Positions 10,419 through 22,692 of a stretch of DNA of 64,000 bases are shown here, piece by piece. A program made the position numbers and the translations under genes. Position 1 is the first letter of the stretch; the number at the start of each line of letters is the position of its first letter. Source of the DNA: Manduca sexta (Eukaryota; Arthropoda; Insecta; Lepidoptera; Sphingidae); NCBI RefSeq assembly GCF_014839805.1, contig NC_051124.1, positions 4,154,001-4,218,000 of the forward strand. Reading direction: 5' to 3'. Below the pieces are notes generated by a model. That model did no database searches. It saw only the letters and a program-made list of their open reading frames with translations, and was not told the DNA's origin.

Positions 10419-12964
10419 ATGACTAGATTCGCACGTGCGAAGGGTTCAAAGGCTTCTAATGAGAGAGCTCCGGAGGATGGAACACCATGGGAAATTATGA
10501 AAGAACAATTATTACGAGCAAAACAAGAGAATGAAGAAACTAAGAAGAGAGAAGAGGTGAGATTTAAAATGACTATTACATATGCTCCATTGATACTATA
10601 ACATTTTATAGTATTTCTATAAGTACTGTGTATAACTGCTTCAAAATGTTACTGAATTACGAACCAATTTTATTTTAAAGCATGCAAGTTGTTTCTTTTT
10701 CTCTGTATGCACAGGCTGTTCATAGGCAAGACGTTTTTTATTCTTTTATATATCATGCCGAGATACATAATATACAATCACTCCTTTTACCTCTGAAGTG
10801 AGATGAGATGCACAACTATTTAACACACTTTACGTCATGTGTATTCAGCCCCATGATATGAAAGGGGCCTATCTTCATGTGAGATGGCAATTCCAGATTA
10901 AGGGCTGACACCTAGCTGAAAAATCCAATGTCACTGTCTAACCTATGAAACCCAACAGTTCAGAGATTTAGTTGTACCATGCACCCAATATAACTATGCA
11001 CCGAGACAGTCGGTTATATTATCATGTCTCATAAACTCATTGATCAGTTGGTATAGCAACATGTACAAATAGTTTGTAGGTCAATAAATAAATATTTATT
11101 TGACAAATATAGTTTTGTAATCACACCTTTATTTTTATATAGGTAATGATTGTATTAACAACTAAAATAAACTATATTCTTACATAAACTTTTTCAGGCA
11201 GAGAAGACACGCATAGAGAATTATGAAAATTTTCTTAAAGAACAAAAGATTAGCAAAAGAAAGGCAACATGGTGTGACTTTCCAGAAGCAGTGGACACAA
11301 CAAAACATTTGAACAAAACTGATGTCTCACCTGCAAAGAAGAAAAAGAAAAACAGACAAAACACCAGCAATGTTTCTGAACAATTAGAAACCACTTCTAA
11401 TGGTGATAATGGTGATAAACAAATTAAGAAGAAAAAGAAGAATAAAAAAACAGCAAACATAAACCAAGATTTGTCCAATTCACAAGTAAAATCTTGTGTT
11501 GACACAGATGGTACAGAACAACAGGAAAATAAGATAAATCAAGTAATAGAATCATCTGAGAAAAATGATATCAAATCACCACCCGAAACAAAGAAGCAAA
11601 AGAAAAAGAAGAACAAGTCTAAAAATATTTCAATTAATCAAAACAGTGATAGTAACCCAACTAATAATAATATTGACATAGAAAGTCCCGATAAAGCACC
11701 AGTTGAAAAAAACAATAAGATCAATAATATAAAACAAAGTAAAAATAATAAAAAAAATAAAAAATTGCAAGAAAACGGGGAATCTATTAGGAGAAAACCC
11801 ATAGATGACCGTAGTTTCCAAATCATTATTAATGGTAAAGATGTTGAGTTGGTTAGATTTGAAGGTTTTCCAATCATGAAAAAGGATGCAGAAAGACTGC
11901 AAGACTTAAAAACAAGTATGATCAAGAAAGGTATACCGAAAAGTGAGGTTCAAAGAACAATTAAACTGGAAAGGCGTAGGGCTGAAAAGGCACTTGCAAG
12001 ATTAAAGAAAGATGTATGTTATAACTGCAGGAAGGGTGGTCACAATTTATCAGACTGTCCTGAATTGAAAACAAAGATACCAGGAGTTGATGGAGTCAAT
12101 GACGGGGTTTGCTTCAAATGTGGATCAACAGAGCACAGGCAGTTTGAATGCAAAGTGCAGAGAGATAAAGAGTTTAGATTTGCTACATGTTTCATCTGCA
12201 AGGATCAGGTCAGTGATAAGTTGTGTAATATATTTCTGATTAGGGTATTTTTTTTTGTTGGTGCTCAGTCCAGTAGTAGATGGCGATAAATCAAATTAAT
12301 AATTCTATCTATTCTTGTTGACCTCTTAAATTTTTTTGTGGACCTTACAGTTTTAATTTTTTCGTAGTTAACTTAGAAAGAATATGGTTCCACTATGTAA
12401 CCAAGCTCTGCATATGATATAAATTTAGTAAATGTGTTTTATTTCAGGGTCACATTGCAAGGCAGTGTCCCGACAATCCAAAGGGGCTGTATCCGAATGG
12501 CGGCGGCTGCAAACTTTGTGGTGACGTCACACACTTGAAGAAGGATTGTCCTACGGTATGTCATGTGCATTCTTATGCTGCTATATAATGTCCGTGACAT
12601 GTTATGCATAATGATTGCTATGAAATGTAATTGTGATGTATTGTGACTTATGACTACAGAAGAAACACTCTAATTTATTTACTTTTTGACTGTATTTAGC
12701 TATTTTTAAACCTAAAGTATTATTGTTTTAAAGCAAGTAATTAGCCATTTACAATGAGCTATATCATCATATTTTTTTTTATCAAGTTTATATATGTACT
12801 ATTAAGACATTTTTATCCTTTATTTTCAGACTAAAGACCAAAAGGAAGAGACTTCAGTTAAGTTACAAACTCTGAATGATGGCAATATAGAAGGTATAGT
12901 GCAGAGACAAAGTGCAGCAGTCCCAGAGGAAACAGTCAGGAAACCTAAGAAAATAAAATTTTAG
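10419..12964 (+). CDS. ZCCHC9: ZCCHC9-like protein with four CCHC zinc knuckles
   Basis: Four coding exons: 10419-10556, 11198-12208, 12448-12555 and 12830-12964, all with GT..AG borders. All coding junctions fall in phase 0 and give 463 aa. The protein starts MTRFARAKGSKAS. A long Lys/Asn-rich low-complexity stretch with KKKKKK clusters covers about residues 60-190. Four CX2CX4HX4C knuckles follow: C320/C323/H328/C333, about C351-C364, C377/C380/H385/C390 (split by intron 2) and C404/C407/H412/C417. Human ZCCHC9 also has four knuckles; it is nucleolar and RNA-binding and has been linked to ribosome biogenesis and signalling. This copy is longer than the vertebrate protein because of the basic N-terminal insert. 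Orthology is inferred from knuckle number, spacing and the ends. Confidence 0.85.
10785..11025 (-). mobile_element. Diverged SINE in ZCCHC9 intron 1
   Basis: The plus strand carries GGGGCCTAT, ATTCCAGA..GGGCTGA and AACCCAACAGTTCAGAGAT, then a CACCGAGACAGTCGG end. The same order occurs at 16190-16375. Read on the minus strand, the tRNA-like head would be at the right end. It is strongly decayed. Confidence 0.4.
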
Positions 12965-12985
12965 TGTTATGTTATAATATAAAGA

Positions 12986-12991
12986 AATAAA
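12986..12991 (+). terminator. Poly(A) signal for ZCCHC9
   Basis: AATAAA 22 bases after the stop codon, in AT-rich sequence. It gives a very short 3' UTR. Further AATAAA hexamers follow near 13019. Confidence 0.6.
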
Positions 12992-13543
12992 ATTATAATC
13001 ATAGCAACAACTCTTATTGAAATAAAACAAGACTACTAAATTATAGAGATCTATATAATGACATGTCTTTTCTATAACTAAAAATAATCGATATAATAAT
13101 ATTCACTTGACAACACAAAACAAATACAAAAAGATAGTACCTATTTAACGCGACTGTTATATAAAAATATATACTAAACTAAATACCACTAAAGAGAACA
13201 ACAGAAATAAATTGTAAAATACGAAAATTTAAGAATAATTTACTTTTACACTATATTAGGTTTTATATATTCTTCACAAAAGAAAAAGACAGTTGGTCTA
13301 ATGAGGCAGGCTGGGAGGTAAGTACAATACACATATTAGGAAAAATGAAAAAGATTTCATAATCCATAAACAGAGATTATGAAATCCATAATTGCACATT
13401 GTGGTGCGCGTGTCGCTATCTCGCTTAATCTTTGCCGTCTCAATGCCGAGATGATCCTTTCAAATATTAATATCTAATAACGCAAAATTAACACAAACAA
13501 TATATTGCGTATCAGTAACTCTATCCTACGTCGCCCCAGATAA

Positions 13544-16500
13544 TTATAAAGATTCTACACTCGCTTTCAATTGCTCCATGGACTGCTGAGCTATCTGACC
13601 AGTAATGCCTTCAGGGCTTTGTGGGTCTTCCCGCATTAATATCCGTGCTGCGTCAGCCAAACACCTGATCGGATCTTGCAATCTCTCCTTCAATTGTTCT
13701 TGAGTGATGATTCCTGCTGCAAACTCATTTCGAGATAAGAACATGAGCGGTGCATGGAGCTCGTACAGCATCATGCCTGCCAATAATAAAAAAAAGATTG
13801 GTGACGAATCTGAATGTAAAAGTTATTGTCTGTCGGACGTTTTTATTAAACAATTTTATTGTCTCTAAATGGACCAATCAAAATAAACTGTCTTAGTTTA
13901 CTGTGATTACATGTAATGTGATTGGTTGTTCTTTACTATTGACCTGCAGTAAGGGATCTTTTATTGAAACCAGTTACATGTGTGGTAACTTCAGACATAC
14001 GTTTTTTATTCGTAGTGATATTTCAACACGTTATACATTAAGTATAGATATTTATTTATTGTTAGACGGGTCTTTATTTCACTCAATTTCATACGAACGT
14101 AAATGGCTTTGTAAAGCTACGTGTATACGCACCAACTTATAACATTGCATCTGCTGCGGCCTATGAATACTATGAAAATAGGAACGCGGTTTTAGACACG
14201 TAAACTTTTATTTTACGCACGTCTACCTATTATTCGTTCTCGGATTTGCGTTTTAACACTTGTTTGAGTAAATATTGTGCTCAAACCAACCAAGAACACA
14301 GTATCGTCTCGTTACATATCTACAAGTATAGTATACAAGCGTAGGCACACGGGTGCGTGGAAGAACGTAAAGCGGTGTTTTTAGTACAATAGTGTAGCTA
14401 CACTGTACTAACGTGTATCAGTGTAGCTACACTGCACTAACATGTAGCAGTGTGGTTATACTGCACTAACGTGTAACAGTGTACCTATTATAGTAAGGGT
14501 AAAGAGCGTGATAAAATCACTGCATACGCCCACCAAAATATTCGCGCCATATGTAACCGCGACGAAGGATTCAAGATAAAATAAACACCTAATTCAACCT
14601 TTAAACTTTAGTGCAAGTAATTACTGTTTACTTCATTAATCGGTCAATACACGATAACATGATTATTCACACACGATATGAATAGTAATTGCGTATAATT
14701 TCATAAAATTATTTTATTATATATTTTACTCTGTTATCATTAATAACACAAGACATACGTACATCAAACATATTGAATTGGCATGAGGCATGAGTAATTG
14801 ACACGGTTATCATTTGCATTGCCAAATTTGAATGACCACAATACAAATGAGATTATAAAGAAAAAAACTTAAGGATGGATGAAGGCTTACGAATATTAAA
14901 CGTAAATAATATAGAGCCTATGTTAGTAGAATGGTCCTTGGAAAACGCTGCAACGGGACTGCGCGAGAACGTAGACAATATGTTTTCCAAATAAATTATT
15001 CCATTCCGAAAATGGTGAGTGAACATTTTCCAATGTTAACTTTCCATTTTGCAGAAAGAAAATTGGAGAAAAGTGTATTAAGATCTTAGTTTGTTGTCAC
15101 GAAGGGACTCGACAGTAGCTAGTGAGTATCCCCAATATCCTCTGCCTCGCCACATGGCAGCAAAACTCGTCGCAAAACAAACGTACCACGCATTCTGGTA
15201 TCTCCAGGTGATATAACGTCCAAGGTTTTTAGCACCAGGCGGCAGAACTCGGCCTTCCTCTCCAGCATGACGTCGGGAAGCTCGTCGATACTGTAGCCAT
15301 CCACGCGTCCATACAGCTGGGCTAACGTGTGCTTGATCGACAGTAGTATTGAATGCCTCGGGTGGAATACCGTTTTGTACTGGAAACAAAATAATAACGA
15401 TACAAAGGCTGCTTTTAACCTTCTTTATTTTTCCAACCAAATTACCAAACGTTCGTTAGTAAGTGCGGTTACATGTAAATGGAACCAATAAGATTCAAAG
15501 CCTCGATTTACGAATTACCGCATATAAATTTAAAGATGATAAAATTTGAAATCTGCGCGTTTTGGCTTCAGATGTGAACCCATAGGTAAGTTTGGCTTTA
15601 CACTTTTTGGTCTCGTTTTTTTAGTTCGTCTTTATACATTAATTCTATAGTATGAATTTACTAGAAAAACAGAAAAAAGACAGAAAAATCGTAACAATAT
15701 TAAGAATTAAGTATAACGTTACGTACAGTTATTTTCGGAAATATTCAATATCTCTTACCCAGTAATTACGCTTGTTATGATAATCATTTTATAATTTAAA
15801 GTGTGCAGAAATACAGAACAGTTTTCATATATGTATTTGCGATCTAATAATCCAGTCAACAGATTTTCTTCTAAGATCACCTTCATAATAGTAGCCTCTC
15901 GTTGCTCTATAGCTTGCGGTCCTGGCTCCAGAGCATCCAGCTGCTCCACCTCAGCCTGTACCACGTTCAATATCTTGCGCATCGCGTCCGCAGAGGTCTG
16001 AAAGCCGCAGCTCCTATCTGAACATTTCCATGGCGCCTCGTTTTCTGTAATGTATCGGATTCTTTTTCAAATATCGTAAACTTTCAAGCTATTTCAAATC
16101 ATAAACACTTTATTGTTGCTAGTAAATTGAAATTATTTTTTAATAGTTTTCATATATTACACACATATAAATGACACCACGCAATTTTCCTTTTTCGGGG
16201 GAGACCGAGGTGTAACACACCCACATTCGCCAACTATGCTAAGTATTACCGGGCGCGATTCCAGACTCCGGGCTGATACTAAGCACAAAAACCCAATATC
16301 ATTTTGCCCGACCTGGGTATCGAACCCGAGTACTCAACGCAATAGTCGTACCACGTGCGCAATACTAGGTATAGTACAGTAATACCAAGTACCAGAAGAA
16401 TGGCCAGCACTTTGTTTTCTGACACAATGCATATTGCTGAGCTCGGGCCTGATTGTGGCTACAATATTTCACAAAATAATGTGTACTTGACCGTGGTCTC

Positions 16501-19065
16501 CAAATGTATATTCTAAGTTATACTGTATATTGTAGCAAAAATAAACTTATTGGCCATCTATCTACCTTAGAATATTGATACTATCAACATACAACTTACC
16601 CAATGGATTAGAAGACACTATTATGCCATTATCACATTTATTACACTTCAACGTGCTCAAATGTGTGCCCAGCTCAGTGGGGTCAGCGCAACGAGCGCAG
16701 TCGCAGTTGAAGAATTTCGACTCTAGCAAGAGTTCGCGTCGGACTATGGTAGGAAAGAGCGCGTAGGTATAACAAAGGGTGAGGCTATTGCCTGACTTTA
16801 TTGGCACTGCGGCTCTGACTTGAACCCTGGAGATAAATTAAATGAATTATTTTTAATGTACCCATATGTGTTTAATTTTTATTTGATTAAGTTTGTATGT
16901 GTGTCATGTTATGATTTAGCCTTTAGGAGCCCTTACGAATTATGAAAGACATTCATAGAAGATTTATATAAAACAAAATTAAAATTATTGTTCTTTTATA
17001 TCAAGGCAGGAATTAAATTACTTGGTGTAAGTTTTAGAAGGGTATGTGCATAAGTTTCTTACGTAGATACTTGTAGTTGAGTATACACAGTACGTCGTGG
17101 AAAATAAGGACTTCGTTACCACCTGATATATTTTTATCGCAAATAAGTAGTAACTCTACATACTGATCTTAAAAGTAATTGCCTCTTTATAAGTAAATAT
17201 TCCGAAATAACGACTTTCAAGCGGTGTAGGTAGTACATACTCACTACTTAAAAATAGTTTAGGTATATAATTTACTTACTGATAATCATTTTGTATAATA
17301 GTGTGTACAATGTTGGGTACACAGCTGTGTGCGGCAATAGAGAGCCGAGGATATACGGCGCGTATGCTGTAACCTCCGCGCGAAGGAACCTCTATGGAGT
17401 TCACCTGCGAATATAGACGAAATAATTACATATACTTAACTAAATTGATTATCGTAATGAGGGATAAATACAAGGTGGATTTTGTTTACAGAGTTCCAAA
17501 ATGATTAATAAATAATAATTAATGATTAATCAATAAACGATCTCAACCGATATCGGCAGATTAAAATAACCTAATCAAAATAAGCCGTAACGATCAAATT
17601 TTCTTCTGATTGGTCCATTTCCGCGATGAGTCCGGAGAAATGGATGATCGTTTAATAATTTCGGTCGTTAGAGTTGAGTTATATTTCATTAATGTCGGCA
17701 TAAAGTTCAGATAGCGTTGAAGCTTCTGATCTATTTTAGAACCAAATGCCTTTCACGACCATTGCTAGATGCCTTTATTTAAGTAACTAAATAAGTAGAT
17801 AATTCTTAATCTTACGTTTTAAGTGTAATGAATCTAAATATTAAACAACTGCTTTGCCTTTACTGCAACTAACTATAACAATAAAATAATTATAAAAAGA
17901 CTGAACAGGCGTGATCTATTTGTCAGTCTCTACACTCTAGTGGCGCTAATATTAGCTGATCGGTTACCTCTAAAATTCCGCAGACCCTTTGTACTAGTTC
18001 TTTGTCGAATCGGCTGCCAAGTTTGCAATGATCCAACAAAAATCCCGCAATGTTGACTTGATCTGCTTCCCACGTGGGTCGTAGTTTCCTCTCCTCTGTA
18101 TGAGTTTCCATTGTTTCCATCTCGCGTTGCCATCGCTCTGGGTCATTTTCTTTTGCCAATAATACCCTAAAATGTGTGCCACAGTTCTTAATGCGCGGTA
18201 TGCACTTTTGCGGAAATAGATATAAGTTTTTAACTAAATTTCAGATATTTTTCTGAAAACAGAGCGCAGCCCAGATCTATCAACCATTTGTGGATTTGGA
18301 AAGAATCCAAGTGTGTTAAAGATTTTTAATTATTTTTTCTAAACTGACGAAATCGGGCTCCTTGCATTGTCTTCGTGATCATATCCGATTACCATTTTTT
18401 TTTACTAGGAATGATAGAATAGAATTCGAAATTTTTGTAGGTACTACGTAAGCATAGTGTAAAGTGATTATTTTTCTTAACTTTGAATATCTAAGTTTAT
18501 TAATTACGAGTTTTTTTTTTCAATACCTTAGAGGAGTAATACAATCAAGTTGTGGTGAACTTGCCGTCCAATCTTCCACTGGTTGGAAGCGAACCTTCGC
18601 AGTCGAAAACACTGCACATTCCCCTGCATGTTGGGACGATGATTCGCATTCTTCGCTACATATTGGCCAACCACAGTTTGAACAAGCTATGTTCTCCACC
18701 GGAGAATAACATCCAAGACACAGGGGCGGCGTATCTGAAGAAATTAGACAATATGTCATAATCCACGTGTGATTGGAAAAATTAAGTTTTTAGACGTGTA
18801 GCGTGACTGGAAAATAATCAGTTAACGTAGACTTCTTTAAACTGAACATCGCGCTAAATTAAAATTTCTTAAAAGTTTTTTGGAAGATGTAATATTATTA
18901 AACTATTATTAATTTGTTGATTTACCACTTACCTGGCTTAGGTCCGACTGCAAAAGGAGTATCCGTGAATATTAATTCACCGCCTTCCAAATCTTTATTT
19001 GCGACTAAAAATCGCCCGAACTTATCATTATACTGGACATCGTAGTGGCAAACGTCACTCGACAT
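13544..19065 (-). CDS. SmydA-type SET and MYND domain protein (msta-like)
   Basis: Eight exons read from the minus strand: 19065-18933, 18734-18527, 18166-17968, 17404-17280, 16826-16600, 16044-15881, 15379-15187 and 13776-13544. All borders are GT..AG and phases match; the total is 1482 nt, or 493 aa. The start ATG at 19065 gives MSSDVCHYDVQYNDKFGRFL, the beginning of a split SET domain. The MYND zinc finger has ligands C50, C53, C62, C65, C70, C74, H80 and C84. The SET core has ICG-like VCGILEVNSIEV and then AAHSCVPN (residues 204-211). The post-SET motif is C263-x-C265-x2-C268 followed by ADPTE. The C-terminus is helical. SmydA proteins are an arthropod-specific branch of the SMYD family of putative protein lysine methyltransferases; the best-known relative is Drosophila msta. 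The usual Asn of NHSC is Ala205 here, so catalytic activity is uncertain. Confidence 0.88.
14391..14486 (+). repeat. 29-bp tandem repeat, three units plus part of a fourth
   Basis: Units at 14391-14419, 14420-14448 and 14449-14477, then a partial unit. Each starts AGTGTAGCTACACTG or a variant and ends near CGTGTANC. GTGTAGCTACAC is itself palindromic. The array lies in the last intron of the SmydA gene. Confidence 0.85.
16190..16375 (-). mobile_element. tRNA-derived SINE in SmydA intron 5
   Basis: On the minus strand a B-box-like GGGTTCGATACCC lies near the head, followed by CAGGTCGGGCAAAATGATATT and a body containing ATCAGCCCGGAGTCTGGAAT. It matches the general plan of the copy at 10785-11025 but is better preserved. 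Confidence 0.55.
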
Positions 19066-19782
19066 GGTTACATTCACGTAAAAAAAAAATAAAACAAGTG
19101 CAGACGAATTTACGTGATTAATAGTGAAACGACTGACAGTGTCTGAACTACGGTAGCGTCTATAATAAGACTCGTGTCCGAGAATTGGGCCGGTCACTCC
19201 CCATACATGCAATATGGGTTCACATTCGCAAATCTGAGTGCGATGCTAGCCAATATGTAAAACATATATACATACAAAGTAGACAATAAAACTTGATGCA
19301 GCCCTTTGTCTGTTTTCAATGTAGGTAAACGTACGTAGTACATATATATCGATGAAGTAAACCAATTAATTTTAGTATTATGAATACTTACTTATACTTA
19401 AGTACACGAACTGTAGTTGCACATGCAATTCTCATGTGTTGTTCAGGTTTTAATAAGTACTTTAAACCAATAAATAGGTACATACACGTCCTCGTATGTG
19501 CGATTTACAAAGAAGTAATTTCTGTCACCCAGGAGCCGCTAACTAATCCAGAAGAATCATCAACGCCTCCCTCTCTACCTATCTTTAAGATTAGAAACGA
19601 GAAATGAGATAGGAAGATACGTCACTTTTCAGGAAAACTGTGGTGTGAACTCGATGCGATCTATCGGTTCCTACTGTTTTTTTTTTAATTTCTTTGAATG
19701 ACAAGATGAGCTTGCAGTTCGCGTGATGTGATACGACCGCCCATAAACAGTAGAAACAACATCCAATACCTTCATTACAAAA

Positions 19783-19985
19783 TATTGTTTGGTATTCCAC
19801 TGAGCCCGCCATCCTGAGACATGAGGTTTTAAGTTTTATTATGTCCAGTAGTTGCCCTGGCTACAATGTCCTTCAAACCGGAACGCAACAGTGAATACAC
19901 ACTGTTGCTTGGCGGCAGAAATAGATATTGCGGTGGTACCTACCCAGGCGGACTCTCACATATGAGAGCCCTACCACCAGTGAAA
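19783..19985 (+). repeat. Unnamed dispersed repeat, copy B
   Basis: Same orientation and landmark order as 8733-8937 (CTGAGACAT, TACAATGTCCTT, CACACTG, CTTGGCG, ATTGCGGT, GAGAGCCCTACC). It contains a symmetrical TCACATATGAGA. It sits upstream of the SmydA start. No coding content. The remainder of 19066-20321 shows nothing I can name. Confidence 0.6.
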
Positions 19986-20321
19986 CTGAAACTGCAATCA
20001 AATGTGGCAACAACTTGGCTCTACCTAGAGCGCACCGACTTTCAATTTCCGTAGTCTATTAATGTTCATACAATAACAGGCTGGTATAATTTTAATGATC
20101 GTTTAGACTTTAGAGATACAATATCTTTCGTTGGTCGAAATGTGCCTACCTACTTACGATTTAGGTGCAATGAAACTATACCTATCTACATAATTTGACG
20201 CGTCCGAATAAAACATAGTGGCCCAGTAGATTAATATTTTTCATTTTTTGCCAATCTAGGCGGTTTGGCCCTGTCATAAATTTTTCTACATCCCCTTTGA
20301 GCTAAATGGTTTTTAATAATT

Positions 20322-20851
20322 ATGTCAATTTTTGAGTATTTATTCGGTACCACAAATGGCAGCAGTATATGGGACTTCTGGCGAAACTGTAAATTTCCAG
20401 CAGTAATAGCATTAACGCAAGAGACGATACCGTGCCTTCGATCCGTAAGTACTAGAAATAAAAAAAAAAACTAATTTTAAATAAATGAGACTAAAATCTT
20501 TAAGAAATACAAAGAATAATGCAATGTAAGCACGGTGACCACTGTCAAGTGCCGGCAGTTCTGGAAATTGTTTTCGGAACAAAATATTTAAGTTTTAACT
20601 TAATCTCCAAAACTAAACGAGAAAAAAATAATCATTTCAACATTTGCAGTTTTCTTTTCGCAAGTAGAGATAGGCACTTATAATGTATATTGAATATAAT
20701 TTTATAATAGGATGGTTCCCTTGGCCAAATGGTGATTTGCAAGGATGATGAGGGCCAAAGAGTATCCTGTCCTTGCACCAATGACGATGATGCTGGCGAC
20801 GATGAAGATAACAGTTTTGCATTCTTTAGAAGGATCTGGTCTTTTAGCAAT
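20322..20851 (+). CDS. Candidate unrecognised gene, two open exons
   Basis: Exon 1 (20322-20444) starts MSIFEYLFGTTNGSS and ends at a GTAAGT donor. Exon 2 (20711-20851) follows an AG acceptor and ends before GTGAGT. Both are open in phase 0 (41 and 47 codons). Exon 2 contains VICKDDEGQRVSCPC, then an acidic run (NDDDAGDDED), then FAFFRRIWSF. The Cys spacing resembles no family I know. The next acceptor (TTCTCAG near 21000) opens a further possible exon to about 21066, but phase there is ambiguous. An in-frame stop at 20298 supports the ATG. The exons could also be part of a decayed repeat. Function unknown. Confidence 0.3.
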
Positions 20852-21839
20852 GTGAGTAGTTGCTACAATATCATGATTTACCTAAAGCTCAGATTTAGTA
20901 TGTGACACTCATCATCAAATATTTTTTTAACGTTACATTCATATTTTACAATAACTGTACTTTGTAATTAATTAAGTAAACCTGAGAACTCTTCTCAGCC
21001 GGTATCACACCGAATGCAAACCCATGCACGGAAGGGTATATGTTTTCCTCTCCGCCTATCTCAGTAAGTTCCCATCCGTTCCCCATTTGCTTTCCCACTC
21101 TCCACCGGGCCTCTGTAATCCCAAAGCGGAGGTAGTTTGTATCCCGTTCGCAGGTTTTTCCACCACCACGCCCACTAAAAAAACTAAAAAAAACTGTATC
21201 CTCATACCCAAGAAAAAAATAATTGCTCGTTGAAGCGTATTGCTTTTAAACTTAAGTCCTGGACATACTCGGTATTTTTGGTATGTACTCGGATGAATAT
21301 CCAGCTGACTACGCAAATCAATCATTACATTTAACATAACATAGTGTCTGAAACATATTTTAATAATTATTATAGTTACGTAAGTAATTACGCATTTTAT
21401 TTTTTTCGGTTTTAAATAAAACCTTCATGGTTTCAAAAATGATACGAGTAAAAAACTTCAATAATTATTTAAAATTTCGCGCTCATCATTGCTATTCCCA
21501 CAAAAAATATGTAGAGCTTTATGAAATTAAATTGTACATAAAACTATTTCAGAAAAATATAATTAATTATTTTATGAATATTTATTTAATTTAGTTATTA
21601 TAAATACGAAACTCATCTCTATAAAATAATTGGGAATAAGTATTGATCACCTATGAGTACAAGAGAGACGTCACTGTCATCGCATTTAGTCAATTGAACT
21701 TTTTATTTAATATTTTTGGAATAATTCATATCGTAATACACAATAATGAAAGAATAATTGTTAAAAAATATTGTCATGTTTTTTTAAATGAGTTAAGATA
21801 AGTATTCGTTTCAAAATCATAATGTAGGAATCACGTCAA
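20852..21839. other. Non-coding stretch with one GC-richer block
   Basis: Mostly AT-rich. A GC-richer block at about 21000-21180 has an open plus-strand frame (MHGRVYVFLSAYLSKFPS..) ending in a Lys-rich tail. It looks like the 3' part of an old LINE or SINE, but I cannot name it. Confidence 0.3.
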
Positions 21840-21987
21840 TAACGCTAGTTCCGGTGTTTACGCCCTCTTGCGGCTCGTTGCGAATATTGAAATTGTCTTG
21901 TGGTGTGGTGCAGGAGGTCTCGTACTCGGCAATTTGCCTGGAATTCGCAGTTAAATTGTTTCAATTTGTGACTTGATATAAACCGCA
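21840..21987 (+). other. Possible non-coding first exon of VDAC
   Basis: A locally GC-richer block ends at CCGCA with a GTGAGT donor (21988). The first coding exon of VDAC (22690) begins with an acceptor only three bases before the ATG, so a separate 5' UTR exon is required. This block is a reasonable candidate. A later block around 22500-22560 is an alternative. Confidence 0.3.
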
Positions 21988-22692
21988 GTGAGTAAATCTT
22001 TGCATTATTTAAAAAATATGTATATTCATATTTGTTAAAGCATTAGAGTATAATTCTATTTAGGTTACAATTGGTGGTCTGCGCCGGTTATAACGGGGCA
22101 TTATCGACGTCATATTCTTATTTTGTTAAATTTTCTTCGTTTTTCTATTAAAAGACCAATCTAAAGATAAAAGTACTGCAGTATTTCAATTTTATTTGCC
22201 GAAATATACTGCGTTTTTTTATAATTACCAAACTGAAACGTCAGTAAGAAGTTCTCAGTTAATCGACGCATGTGATTTGTACCTTTGAAATTAGAGTTCG
22301 CTACTTTTACACGAAGGTCAAGTTTACGAACATCGGAGAGTAGTAGGTCTTTTATTTTTGTGTAAATTATTTTTTCTCATCCACGTACGAGGAAAAGGGA
22401 ATTATCGATGCTGCTCGTTATGTAATACTGAGAGTGAAATTTATAATGTCTCGGCGTCGATCCCGACCCTGACACAGCTGGCACTAGTTATTTAATTTGC
22501 AGTTCGCCATTAAGCTTGTCTCTCTTAGCCTTATCATTGCCGAGGTCATGCGGCACATACACCATTCATATCTCATAAATAACTGTTTTGGAAGGTTAAT
22601 GACACATTTTAGGTTATGAATAAGCCGAAAAAATTATGGTCGTAAATTTCTTGATTAAACGTGTGGTATAAGTGAGCGATTGCTTGCAGGGC

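Noticed and set aside
14391..14486. CRISPR array
   Set aside because: Units are directly adjacent without spacers, and the genome is eukaryotic.
15078..15440. 120-codon minus-strand frame over SmydA exon 7
   Set aside because: It runs through both splice sites in a different frame from the conserved exon and shows no family features.
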